From NCBI GenBank assembly GCA_016193585.1, contig JACPRW010000009.1, positions 1 through 34,704 on the forward strand: a stretch of 34,704 nt of DNA. The letters are read 5' to 3'. The notes under the pieces are model-generated. The model was not told where the DNA came from, made no database searches, and saw nothing but the letters and a program-made list of their open reading frames with translations. Source of the DNA: Candidatus Aenigmatarchaeota archaeon. Its GTDB lineage: Archaea; Aenigmatarchaeota; Aenigmatarchaeia; GW2011-AR5. Made by a program: the position numbers and the translations under genes. This document shows, piece after piece, positions 21,373-29,210 of the stretch (positions within the stretch are counted from its first letter, which is position 1; every line of letters begins with the position of its first letter).

Positions 21373-23103
21373 TTAGCGGTACTTTCGCCGCTCCCAGACT
21401 TCCCCTTTGCCCTTCTCGACCGCGGCCTTGCTCAGGAAGGTGTGCGTTTCCTCAGGCAGGACGAGCAGGTCCTTGAGCGGGTCCCAGGCGTGCTCGCGCA
21501 TGTTAATTACCTGCGTCGCCCAGATGTCCTTGTTGTTGACCGAGATGCCGAAGAACTCAGGCGGCAGCGCTTTCGGTTCTACATTCAGGTCAAGGTACTT
21601 TGACATCTGCCGCAGCACCCATACAGAATACTCGAACACCTTGAAGGCGGTGGCGCCGCCCCCTTCTCCGCCCCTGCCGCCGCCGCGCTCGAAGAGCATG
21701 TAGCCGTCCTTGAAGCCGCGCTTCCGCAGCTCAAAGAGCCAGCCATAGAGAATCTCCTGGCCCCTGCCTCCAATGGATATGGGAATGTGCGCGGTGCCGA
21801 AGTACGGTATGGGTTCGCCGAGGTGGATGAGCACCACTTCCTTGCCGAAGTCGCCCGGCATGCGGCCGGATGCGAACATTTTGTCTATGTCGATATTCTG
21901 CCCCATCACCTGCTCGAAGTCGATGCAGAGCTTGACTTTTGACGAGCCTATGCTCTTGACAAGGTGATAGCCGTCTATGGGGTCGTACATCCTCGACAGG
22001 CCTTCGGTTCCCTGCCCTGACTGGGGCGTTTCCATAGTGAGGATAAGTCCGTTCCTGTTGAGATAGTCAATGAGCCTCGCGCCGCCGAGCAGCTGGTCAT
22101 TGGCAGGGTGTTTCGCTTCGAGATGGCCCTTGATATAGTACGCAGTGGTCGCCGCGTTGAATTCCTTGGGCTTGGTAGTGTACGCGGTTTCCGGATGAAC
22201 GCCGCCGACGATATTGAACCAGAGCGGTTCATTTTTGTGGTACATATACACAGCAGTTGCCAACGAAGCGTCTATTTCACCCGCCTCGAGGACGTACTTG
22301 CCGATGTTGCATTGAGGGTCCTTCCAAAGGCTGTAAAAGAATTGCAGTACCAGTGCATTCCATTCGCCGCTATTTTGGCGGTCTGTATGCACAATTTGCC
22401 TCACCGATTCGACTATTGACGGGTCAGTTGTGCCGGGAGGTACGTGCCGTGCAGGATTCTGGGGGTTAACATACCATCCTTCATCAATTCTCTTGCGGGC
22501 TTCTGTTCTCTCCTTTTCTGTTTCCTTCGTGCTGAATGCGTTCCACTTGTCCTGAAATATTTCCTCCTCCTGAAGGACACGCTGAATACCGGAGCCTGTC
22601 TGCATCCGCCGCATGATAAATTCCTTCACTTTCCTGCCAGCTTCTGAATTTTCTTCCGCGAGCTCGTAGAACGGCCTGCCGAAAGGGTTCACCACCTGGT
22701 ACGACCAGCCGAACGGCCGCAGCTCACGCTCGCGCTGCTGCAGCTGCAGCGTGCTCGAGAAGTGGATGTTGATGTACTTGAACTTCAGGTCAGCGGCGTG
22801 CTTTATCGCGGTAGCCAGCCGCTCGTGGCTCAGCTCCCAGATGCGGCGCTCGGCGCTCTCGAGCGCTGCGTGCTCGCCTATCTCGCCGTGCAGCCCCAGT
22901 TCGATGCCCAGTTCCCGCTGCATCCGCTCTATCTGCTTTTTCAGCTGCGGCTCGACGAACTCGATGACGCCCTCGAGGTCGAGCTGGTTGAACTGGACGC
23001 CTGACGTGGCGCCGTAGCCGCCTGCCTTGATGGGCAGACCGAGGAGCGCGGGGTCCTTGGCTATGGACCACCAGCCTGACGAGATGCCGACCTTGTAGGG
23101 CAT
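21373..23103 (-). CDS. Large TIM-barrel protein of the AP endonuclease 2/xylose isomerase-like fold
   Basis: A 576-residue cytoplasmic protein with sugar-isomerase/endonuclease-IV-like barrel features: ELGLHGEIGEH (about 68-78), FKYINIHFSS (about 107-116), LILTMETPQSGQGTEG (about 356-371), KVKLCIDFEQVMGQNID (about 391-407) and VVLIHLGEPIPYFGTAHIPI (about 425-444). A large polar insertion separates the second and third strand motifs, making it twice the usual size. GYMLFERGGGRGGEGGGATAF is a glycine-rich loop. The acidic/His residues suggest a metal centre, but the substrate is unknown. A TATA-like box lies about 27 bases upstream, and AATACTACT is next to the start codon. Confidence 0.7.
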   Translation of the reverse strand: MPYKVGISSGWWSIAKDPALLGLPIKAGGYGATSGVQFNQLDLEGVIEFVEPQLKKQIERMQRELGIELGLHGEIGEHAALESAERRIWELSHERLATAIKHAADLKFKYINIHFSSTLQLQQRERELRPFGWSYQVVNPFGRPFYELAEENSEAGRKVKEFIMRRMQTGSGIQRVLQEEEIFQDKWNAFSTKETEKERTEARKRIDEGWYVNPQNPARHVPPGTTDPSIVESVRQIVHTDRQNSGEWNALVLQFFYSLWKDPQCNIGKYVLEAGEIDASLATAVYMYHKNEPLWFNIVGGVHPETAYTTKPKEFNAATTAYYIKGHLEAKHPANDQLLGGARLIDYLNRNGLILTMETPQSGQGTEGLSRMYDPIDGYHLVKSIGSSKVKLCIDFEQVMGQNIDIDKMFASGRMPGDFGKEVVLIHLGEPIPYFGTAHIPISIGGRGQEILYGWLFELRKRGFKDGYMLFERGGGRGGEGGGATAFKVFEYSVWVLRQMSKYLDLNVEPKALPPEFFGISVNNKDIWATQVINMREHAWDPLKDLLVLPEETHTFLSKAAVEKGKGEVWERRKYR

Positions 23104-23160
23104 AACAGTAGTATTCCCCGCTGCGCTATTAAGTTTTGCGGTTGCGGATGATAGAACCAG

Positions 23161-23529
23161 TTATTTCACGAATTCTACATTATCCATGCCTTCGAATGCG
23201 TTGTCTCCGGTGACAAAAATCAGCCCGTTGTCCTTTGCAAGCACATACCCGATGCAGTCTATATACGAGAGGTTCTTGCTTTTGTTGCTGAACCTGAATT
23301 CCACGGCTTTCATAATCACTTCCAACGTAACATTCAGACAGTTTCCGTGCAGCTGTCCGCAGAACAGCATTCCTTCGTGCTTGTTGCCATTTTTAAGGAA
23401 ATCATAATACAATTCGCCTATATTCAACAGTGAGGTTATCAACGGCGTTTCACTGAACTTTCCGTACTTCTCATTTTTCCGCAGAATCTCGATAAGGGCA
23501 TAGGTGTCAAAAAAGTACCCTACAGCCAT
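23161..23529 (-). CDS. vapC: VapC-type PIN-domain toxin
   Basis: A 122-residue PIN ribonuclease. YFFDTYALIEIL supplies the first Asp (D8), NIGELYYD supplies Glu (about 39), SYIDCIGYVLAKDNGL supplies the third acidic residue (about 92) and FVTGDNAF supplies the fourth (about 109). Length is typical. It overlaps the antitoxin gene by 10 bases. It should cleave RNA (in characterised relatives, often initiator tRNA or rRNA). AT-rich composition and position between two large core-type genes suggest later acquisition. Confidence 0.87.
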   Translation of the reverse strand: MAVGYFFDTYALIEILRKNEKYGKFSETPLITSLLNIGELYYDFLKNGNKHEGMLFCGQLHGNCLNVTLEVIMKAVEFRFSNKSKNLSYIDCIGYVLAKDNGLIFVTGDNAFEGMDNVEFVK

Positions 23530-23753
23530 TTGCTACCGAGCTCCTTTTTGTTCTCCGCGACAATCCTTTCCGTGGACTTTTTCCATTCAGTGAATTTTCC
23601 GTACAGGTCCTTGACCCTCACCGTCTTTTTAGGCACAATGAGCACTTTAACAACTTGGTTTTCGCGCACATTTCCCTTTTGTGCCTGCTCCCTGGGTATG
23701 ACGATGCCCAACGAATTTCCCCATTTCTTCACCCTGGCTTCGCATTCTATCAT
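23520..23753 (-). CDS. vapB: AbrB/MazE-type antitoxin
   Basis: A 77-residue swapped-hairpin (SpoVT/AbrB) DNA-binding antitoxin. EARVKKWGNSLGIVIPREQAQKGNVRENQVVKVLIVP is the classic WGNSLGIxIP motif region. The C-terminal 35 residues (KDLYGKFTEWKKSTERIVAENKKELGSKW) form the toxin-wrapping helix. The ATG at 23753 is preceded by nested palindromes over the TATA box, which it probably binds. Confidence 0.87.
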   Translation of the reverse strand: MIECEARVKKWGNSLGIVIPREQAQKGNVRENQVVKVLIVPKKTVRVKDLYGKFTEWKKSTERIVAENKKELGSKWL

Positions 23754-23762
23754 ACGGGCACC

Positions 23763-23812
23763 ACCATAGCGGATAGCTATAGTTAGACCGTATAACTATT
23801 TAAGGCTATGGT
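23763..23812 (-). promoter_or_regulatory. Nested palindromic operator of the VapBC operon
   Basis: Outer arms ACCATAGC (23763-23770) / GCTATGGT (23805-23812) surround inner arms ATAGTTA (23779-23785) / TAACTAT (23793-23799). A minus-strand TATA box (CTTAAATAG, about 23795-23804) overlaps it. Binding by the antitoxin is inferred. Confidence 0.65.
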
Positions 23813-23853
23813 GTTGTGGATGCCTATCTGCCCTGTAGCCAGTAGAGAAAGTT

Positions 23854-24147
23854 TTACAATCCCCTTCTCACGATGTACATGGGGTTTCTGTCCGACGCGC
23901 CGTCGCTGAAGCGTTTATACCCCCTGAGCTCGACGCGGGCAGTGATGCCGCGCTGGGCGAGGCGTTGCTGCAGCAAGACCGATGTCACGAGCGTCGGCAC
24001 AACTCTTCCTTCTTCCAGTGCGATAGGCTCGAATTGGTAATCGAACACCAGCGTGCCCGGATGCTTGTCCATATCCTCGACGAGCGCTGCCAGTCCCTCG
24101 CCCAAGGAGAAGGGTCCCCTGTACACTGCGTCATGTCGCGGTTCCAT
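23854..24147 (-). CDS. Hypothetical protein, 97 aa
   Basis: A soluble alpha/beta protein with no recognised family. GEGLAALVEDMDKHPGTLVFDYQFEPIALEEGRVVPTLVTSVLLQQRLAQRGITARVELRGYKRF gives a helix, paired strands, helix, strand order. The start has a GTGAGGA Shine-Dalgarno-like stretch directly upstream, and a TATA-like TTTAATAAT lies about 35 bases away. It lies between VapBC and the 553-residue orphan, on the same strand as both. Confidence 0.55.
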   Translation of the reverse strand: MEPRHDAVYRGPFSLGEGLAALVEDMDKHPGTLVFDYQFEPIALEEGRVVPTLVTSVLLQQRLAQRGITARVELRGYKRFSDGASDRNPMYIVRRGL

Positions 24148-24214
24148 ACATTCCTCACGTTCCCTTTATTGTCTTGCACAAAATTATTAAACAACATACA
24201 GATTGGACAACATT

Positions 24215-25876
24215 TTAGTTCACGCCCATGCCGATTTTTTCCTTGATGTAGTTGACGATGGGCGCGTAGCGCTGCGACGCCATGGAGTGCAGCCATACCT
24301 TCGAGATGCGGTGCTGGAAATCGCGCTCGTACGGCCCGCCTTTGCTCAGCTTGAACACCATGCCCGCGTGCTCAAGCGCACGCTGCACCGACGACAGGAA
24401 CTTGTTCTCCTCGTAGACGGGCTTCGTGCCTGACATACCGGGTGTCTCGAGCTTGACGCCGAGCAGGTTGTTGACGTAGCGGTTGAGTTCCTCCTTCTTC
24501 GCCTGCAGTTCGCAGTACTTGACGAAGAGCACGTTGCGGCTCATGAGGATGCCGTCGATGTGGTAGACGGTATCCTCGACCTCAGCGCCTGAGGCGAAGC
24601 GCATGTTGAACTTGAGAAACCAGATGTGGAAGAACGCGTAGTAGAGGCGCCGCTGGACCATCGATCCCGACGACTCAAACGCTTTCAGCTGCTCCTTGAC
24701 CCACTCGTCGGTAATCCAGTTGTACTTTGTCCACAAGCCGTGTTCCTTGTGGAAGATAAGGTGCTTTTTCGTCCAGTCGTCGTACGGCGTGATGGTCCCT
24801 TCCAGCCGCTCGCGCGCGAGCCGCTCCGAACCCGCTTCCCTGAATATCTCGGGAGCAGGGTGGTCCCGCCACGCCCAGAGCAGGATGCTCGATGCGGCTG
24901 ATGCATGGCTGAGCAGCGTCGGTGAATAGTAGACGGTCTTGAGCCAGCCCCGCATCCAGTTCGACGGTCCGGGGAACGAATCAGGACGCGTCGCCAGCCC
25001 CTCCTCGATCAGCTTGTGGCGGGCGATGACCGGCGTAAGCCAGTTGCGGTACCACTTCACCGACTCGTCCCTGCTCTTCACCAGCTCGACGATGTGCTCG
25101 AAGCGACTTTTAATCTCGGGCTCGAACAGCTTCTTCCACTCCTTGTAGAGCTTGTTCTTGGTGACGAGCACGACCGCCTCGGCTTTCGATATGTCGAGCT
25201 TTTCCTTCACCTTGTCCGGTTCGGTATCGTCATCAGAGAGCTTGAGGAAATCGACGATGAGCGTCGGCCACCTGCCGACGATGCTCCGCATCGAGATGCC
25301 CTCGCCGGTGTGGACGTCAACCAGGTCGATGAACATCGCCTTGAGCGCGTGCTCGTCCGGCTCCTTTTTCTCCCCGCCCTTTTTCGCGTCCTTCTTCTTT
25401 TCCCCGTTCTCCCACGTCCGCGCCTCTTCGTTGTACTCGAGGCCAAAGTAGTCGAGGAATTCCTTGTACTTGCGGTAATCGTGGCGTATGAGCTCTAAAT
25501 CAGCCACCGCCTGCGCCGCGCTCGCCAAGCCTGATTTTATCCTGCTTTCCATCTCCTCTTTCTGCCGTATGGTGAGCTGGTACAGCTGCGCGAACACCGG
25601 ATTTACTTCGATCCATTCGTCGATCCGCTCGACGTTGCGGAATTCCCACTTCCTCAGCTGGAACATGAGGCCGATGAGCATGCCGGTTGTCCCGCCGGGC
25701 GGCGTGGTCGGGTTGATTTCCGTGTACATCTCAAACGGCGCTGCGCAGACCGCATGCCCCAGATACTTGCCGTCAGGGCCGAAATATTCCTCGATTTTCT
25801 TCTGGCCCTCGTTGAGATTGAGCGGATTAAATTTGTCCCGCGGAAAGAAGTTGCCGTCGTCGAGCAGGTATGCCAT
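24215..25876 (-). CDS. Large orphan protein, 553 aa
   Basis: A largely helical, soluble protein of no recognised family with core-type GC-rich codons. PTTPPGGTTGMLIGLMFQLRKWEFRNVERIDEWI recalls the ELRKRGF/GGGG segments near the end of the TIM-barrel protein at 21373, but no clear homology is established. A lysine/glutamate linker (GEKKKDAKKGGEKKEPDEH, about 158-176) separates an N-terminal domain from a second one with HTGEGISMRSIVGRWPTLIVDFLKL. The C-terminal half is rich in Trp/Tyr helices (FHIWFLKFNMRFASGAEVEDTVYHIDGILMSRNVLF). No signal peptide or membrane helix is present. Function is unknown. Confidence 0.7.
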   Translation of the reverse strand: MAYLLDDGNFFPRDKFNPLNLNEGQKKIEEYFGPDGKYLGHAVCAAPFEMYTEINPTTPPGGTTGMLIGLMFQLRKWEFRNVERIDEWIEVNPVFAQLYQLTIRQKEEMESRIKSGLASAAQAVADLELIRHDYRKYKEFLDYFGLEYNEEARTWENGEKKKDAKKGGEKKEPDEHALKAMFIDLVDVHTGEGISMRSIVGRWPTLIVDFLKLSDDDTEPDKVKEKLDISKAEAVVLVTKNKLYKEWKKLFEPEIKSRFEHIVELVKSRDESVKWYRNWLTPVIARHKLIEEGLATRPDSFPGPSNWMRGWLKTVYYSPTLLSHASAASSILLWAWRDHPAPEIFREAGSERLARERLEGTITPYDDWTKKHLIFHKEHGLWTKYNWITDEWVKEQLKAFESSGSMVQRRLYYAFFHIWFLKFNMRFASGAEVEDTVYHIDGILMSRNVLFVKYCELQAKKEELNRYVNNLLGVKLETPGMSGTKPVYEENKFLSSVQRALEHAGMVFKLSKGGPYERDFQHRISKVWLHSMASQRYAPIVNYIKEKIGMGVN

Positions 25877-25930
25877 AGTGACCTATCTATCTATGTTCAT
25901 TTCCTGTATTAAGCTTTTGATTTCCGCACA

Positions 25931-26266
25931 TCAGAAGAGCAGCAGGAAGATACCGAAGATGAGCAGGACGAGCCCTATGAGCGCGCCGGCCCTGCTCATG
26001 CCGAACGCCTGGTACTCCACGAGGTCCGGGAAACCGATGACCAGGAACAGCCCGACGCCGACGAGAATCAGCCCGGCAAGCTTCTGGAGCACGAGGAAGA
26101 GCGTCAGCTTGGAGAGGATAATCCAGCCGCCTATTGCCACTGCCATGATGCCGAGGAAGATGACGATGGTCAGTTCCATGTCCTTGAGCCCGCTTTCGAT
26201 GGAAAAATAGATAGCCATGACGCCGACAGCGATGAGTATCGCGGCGGCGAGGATATCGAGGACCAT
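25931..26266 (-). CDS. Integral membrane protein, four predicted helices
   Basis: A 111-residue, highly hydrophobic protein. Segments are at about 4-24 (DILAAAILIAVGVMAIYFSI), 32-52 (LTIVIFLGIMAVAIGGWIIL), 56-80 (FLVLQKLAGLILVGVGLFLVIGF) and 90-111 (RAGALIGLVLLIFGIFLLLF). No charged catalytic residues lie in the membrane. The start codon is preceded by AAATAGTAG. It diverges from the 26411 operon. Function is unknown. Confidence 0.7.
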   Translation of the reverse strand: MVLDILAAAILIAVGVMAIYFSIESGLKDMELTIVIFLGIMAVAIGGWIILSKLTLFLVLQKLAGLILVGVGLFLVIGFPDLVEYQAFGMSRAGALIGLVLLIFGIFLLLF

Positions 26267-26350
26267 GCTACTATTTGCGCTCCCCTCAGTATAAAGCTAA
26301 TTGTTTCGCCGTCAAGTTTTATTAATAGGGAAATGCACCATATGTATAGG

Positions 26351-26391
26351 TAGCCCGGTACATACGAGGAATATTTTTCATTGCCGGGCTA
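26351..26391 (+). promoter_or_regulatory. Leader hairpin of the 26411 operon
   Basis: TAGCCCGG (26351-26358) pairs with CCGGGCTA (26384-26391). A TATA-like TTTTATTAATA (26317-26327) would start transcription close to the left arm, placing the hairpin at the very 5' end of a leader of about 60 bases. Confidence 0.5.
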
Positions 26392-26410
26392 ACGAGACGA
26401 GTGTGATTGT

Positions 26411-26926
26411 ATGGTCTGGGCCCGAACGCGGCTGCTCATTTGGGACTATATCTTCGAGCCGGTGAAACAGATACGTATCAGCTACGTCGGCAGGAACCCC
26501 GACCGCTTTTACCGGAAGGTCAACGAGCTCGTGCGGACGACCTTCAACGTCCCCGAGTCGTACGTGCAGGAAAAAGACTACACGTGGGAGAAGATACGGG
26601 AAACCGAGCGTTTCGACGTCGGCTGGGAAGTGAACAAGGTCCTTGACACGTTCAGCTACATAACCGTCGAAATAGACCTCCGGGGATTCGTCACCGAGGG
26701 CGAAGGCAGGGCAACCATCATCATCAAGCCGCGCCTCATCACCGAATACCCCCAGGACACCATCTGGCAGCAGAGCATCTTCTACGAGATGCTCCGGCGG
26801 GTATGGCACAAGGCCTTCTATCACCACCGGCGGATGGAGTACCTCAACATGGGCAAGGAGCTCGTCGTTTCCTTTGAATCGTCGCTCAAGCATTTTGCTG
26901 AAGCGCTCCGCGCCGGCGAAATCTAG
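26411..26926 (+). CDS. Unknown protein, first of a paralogous pair
   Basis: A 171-residue protein that resembles the next gene's product in layout and local sequence. Both have an N-terminal strand region before a (R/K)NP segment (RISYVGRNPDRFYRKVNELVRTTFNV). A middle with paired strands follows (VNKVLDTFSYITVEIDLRGFVTEGEGRATIIIKPRLITEYPQ). The C-terminus is an aromatic helix pair (IFYEMLRRVWHKAFYHHRRMEYLNMGKELVVSFESSLKHFAEAL). It is soluble or membrane-peripheral, with no signal peptide. Codon use is core-like. Family and function are unknown; conservation of the duplicated fold suggests the two products may form a hetero-oligomer. Confidence 0.7.
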   Translation: MVWARTRLLIWDYIFEPVKQIRISYVGRNPDRFYRKVNELVRTTFNVPESYVQEKDYTWEKIRETERFDVGWEVNKVLDTFSYITVEIDLRGFVTEGEGRATIIIKPRLITEYPQDTIWQQSIFYEMLRRVWHKAFYHHRRMEYLNMGKELVVSFESSLKHFAEALRAGEI

Positions 26927-26934
26927 GTGATTGC

Positions 26935-27423
26935 ATGCCGAAAATTTCATGGCAGGATGACATTCTCTCGCCTTCAGATACGCTGCGCGTCAACTTTCAG
27001 GGAAAGAACCCCTTCGTCGTCTGCGGCATGTTCCCGTCGCTCCTGCGCGAAGTCATGAAGATATCAGGCAAGGACGTGTTCGAGACGGATATCCGCTGGG
27101 ACATCACGTCAGACCCGCGGCCGTTCTACGGCATCTGGATGGGCAGGCGCAAGGAAGACCGCTGGACAGACACGCGGCTGCGGATAATCGCGCAGGGCGA
27201 GCAGTCGAGCGCCGAGAAAACAGGGTGGATTCGCATCATCATGAAAGGCTACATCACCACCCAGTACGAGTACACGAACTTCGTCCAGAAGAGCTTCTGG
27301 TGGTTCTACAACTACGGCTTCTACTACAAGCAGCGGCGGAAATATCTTGAATTCGCGAAGGACAACCTCTTTCTCCTGCGCGAACGGGTGCAGCGCGCGC
27401 TTGCGATATACCGGGAAGAATAG
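26935..27423 (+). CDS. Unknown protein, second of a paralogous pair
   Basis: A 162-residue protein with Shine-Dalgarno AGGTGA (26925-26930) 4 bases before ATG. It aligns with the preceding product: LRVNFQGKNPFVVCGMFPSLLREVM, the strand block TGWIRIIMKGYITTQYEYTNF, and KSFWWFYNYGFYYKQRRKYLEFAKDNLFLLRERVQRAL at the C-terminus. It is unusually rich in Trp, Tyr and Phe near the C-terminal helices. No catalytic residues are evident. It is probably co-translated with its partner. Function is unknown. Confidence 0.7.
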   Translation: MPKISWQDDILSPSDTLRVNFQGKNPFVVCGMFPSLLREVMKISGKDVFETDIRWDITSDPRPFYGIWMGRRKEDRWTDTRLRIIAQGEQSSAEKTGWIRIIMKGYITTQYEYTNFVQKSFWWFYNYGFYYKQRRKYLEFAKDNLFLLRERVQRALAIYREE

Positions 27424-27470
27424 GACTCCCGGCTTTTACGCTTAAATATCTAGAAAGCCAAATAGGTTTT

Positions 27471-27962
27471 ATGGGTATCCTCGACTCAATCATGGGCAGA
27501 TTTTCCCGGAAGGATGACAGCAGCTACCTGGACGTACGCTCGCACGTTCTCGGCGAACGTTCATCGCTGCAGCCTCCTCCGCCTCTGCCGCCTCCAGCAA
27601 ACCGTTTCAATGAGCCGCCGCGGCCAGAAGAGCAGCGCGTCGCTGCGCGGTATCCCATGCCCGACGACCGCTATGGCCCGCCTGAACGGCCCATGGAGAC
27701 GGAACCGACATTCGATGCTGCCCCATTCGAGCGGAAACCGCTGGGATTTGACGACAGTGATTTGCTGCCGCCACCAACCGGCGGCTTCGGTTTGGAGAAA
27801 ATGGGCAAGGAGCAGCTGAGCACCGAGGAAGCGGGAAAGAACTACGAAATCATCGACCGGCTCAACATTATTGAGGCGCAACTGCAGGCCATACGCTCAC
27901 AAACAGAAACCATCAACGAGCGCCTGAAGAACATGGAGCTGCGGCTGCCGAGACGCTATTGA
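27471..27962 (+). CDS. Proline-rich protein with C-terminal coiled coil
   Basis: A 163-residue protein in three parts. The N-terminus is a short amphipathic MGILDSIMGRFSRKDD. The middle is disordered and proline-rich (PPPPLPPPANRFNEPPRPEE and several PP motifs, about 35-105). The C-terminus is a coiled coil (YEIIDRLNIIEAQLQAIRSQTETINERLKNMELRL, about 125-160). This looks like a scaffold or tether. It has its own TATA-like CTTAAATATC about 26 bases upstream but follows the paralogous pair in the same direction. Function is unknown. Confidence 0.7.
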   Translation: MGILDSIMGRFSRKDDSSYLDVRSHVLGERSSLQPPPPLPPPANRFNEPPRPEEQRVAARYPMPDDRYGPPERPMETEPTFDAAPFERKPLGFDDSDLLPPPTGGFGLEKMGKEQLSTEEAGKNYEIIDRLNIIEAQLQAIRSQTETINERLKNMELRLPRRY

Positions 27963-28598
27963 TCAGAGCGTTTTCTTGTACACATGGCATACGATACGCT
28001 CATTCGGGCGAGGTACCCAGTCAACGGCGCCAGCTATGGTATACCCATTCGCTTCCCAGAACGCGAACACTCCATGCTTCTCAAACGGATGGTCGTTGCT
28101 CAGGGGGACGCAGACCATACTGCAGCCCAGTTGTCGTATCAGTTTTTCAGCAGATGCAAGTAACTGCGCGTCTGCTTTCTTGTCCTTATATGGTGAATTG
28201 CACTGGTTATGTCCTGATATTATTTGCAATTCACCTATAGAAAATTGCGCGTTAATACGACATAAGCTGCGCAATTATCTATAATTGGTTTCTGTAGTAA
28301 ACGCAATGATATGCGCCCAGCGTCCGGTCAGAGGCTCTGTCATGCGCATCGCACCAAAGTCTTCTGGGACGTCATTTTCGCCCAGCAGCTCGAACACGAC
28401 AAAGCCGGTTATTGCTTTATCGGTTTCGGCAACCAGAATTCCCTGCGGGAATGATGCCATTTTTCTTGAGAAATAACGGGCATCAGCTCCGTATGCACCG
28501 TATGCCTCCTTGTCGAGCTCCACCAGTTTACTGACATCGTGCTCGGTGGCTTGCCGTACGCGCATCAATCTATCTGCTGCACGCGTATGCGCTTTCAC
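27963..28598 (-). pseudogene. GNAT N-acetyltransferase gene interrupted by a double-hairpin element
   Basis: Two open frames form one GNAT protein. The upstream part (28598 or 28565 to 28275) reads MRVRQATEHDVSKLVELDKEAYG to IIAFTTETNY. The downstream part resumes at 28187 with KDKKADAQLLASAEKLIRQLGC and ends with FEKHGVFAFWEANGYTIAG and VCHVYKKTL. Removing exactly 93 bp restores ...TETNY-KDKKADAQ... and a normal protein of about 169 residues. The insert stays in frame but brings one TAA stop (28275-28277), so readthrough or loss of function are both possible. It overlaps the KH-protein gene by 4 bases (GTGA), indicating an operon. Confidence 0.85.
28187..28283. mobile_element. Double-hairpin element, copy E2, inside the GNAT gene
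   Basis: GGTGAATTGCA (28192-28202) pairs with TGCAATTCACC (28225-28235), flanked by TATA on both sides. AATTGCGC (28243-28250) pairs with GCGCAATT (28269-28276), flanked by TATAG (28236-28240) and CTATA (28279-28283). The loops are complementary: on the minus strand TTATGTC in one and GACATAA in the other. Repeated TAT codons at 28188 and 28281 mark a 93-bp insertion with a TATA-type duplicated target. Confidence 0.85.
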
Positions 28599-29053
28599 TC
28601 AAACACCACGTCAGCGGGCTTGTCAAGGATGCTGTTCAATGCCTGCAGCGCCTGCTCTGTTATCCTTCTGCGGTACACCCGCGAGACGCGCACGCGGTAC
28701 TTCTCGCCGCTGTTGTAGACGATATTGACGCCGACGACCGGGACGCCGAGCACTGCTTCAGTCATGCTTCGTGTATCACTGTTCTCGATGATGCGCACCT
28801 TTTTCCCCAATTCCCGCTCGAGCTGCCTGACGTTCTTTCCCGACCTGCCGACAATCTTCGGGGCTCCGCCGTGCTTGGCGACGATAAAGACGGTGTCAAC
28901 GCCGACAGCCTTGACAAAGTCCGCCTTGTCGTCGATTTTATGGAGCGAGCGGGAGACAGCAACATCAAGGTCGGTCATCACGCCGCGTGCAAGCTTTTCG
29001 CTGCAGCCGCTGCAGAGGAAATCATTCTTCAGGCAGAATCTGCATAGTATCAC
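28595..29053 (-). CDS. NusA-like KH-domain RNA-binding protein
   Basis: A 152-residue archaeal NusA-like protein. An N-terminal zinc-binding-like CRFCLKNDFLCSGC (two CxxC) precedes a short linker, then KH domains. VFIVAKHGGAPKIVGRSGKNVRQLERELGKKVRII carries the GxxG loop (GRSG) of one, and VLGVPVVGVNIVYNSGEKYRVRVSRV is the region before it folds back. It probably binds RNA in transcription or translation. GTG at 29053 is chosen because GGTGAG lies just upstream and the protein begins at the zinc motif; an ATG-type start further upstream would add 26 unrelated residues. It is followed by the GNAT gene with a 4-base overlap. Confidence 0.85.
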   Translation of the reverse strand: MILCRFCLKNDFLCSGCSEKLARGVMTDLDVAVSRSLHKIDDKADFVKAVGVDTVFIVAKHGGAPKIVGRSGKNVRQLERELGKKVRIIENSDTRSMTEAVLGVPVVGVNIVYNSGEKYRVRVSRVYRRRITEQALQALNSILDKPADVVFE

Positions 29054-29210
29054 GAATATCTCACCTTCTCTAGCCCTTAACCTGTTGTCAGAAGCGCTTA
29101 AAAAAGATTTTTTAGTCAGGGAATAGCTCAAGTGATTGATGGATACGTTTTATGAACCTTTTTACCTATTCGTTCCAATTTACCCAATACGTAACGAACG
29201 GTGTTTACCT

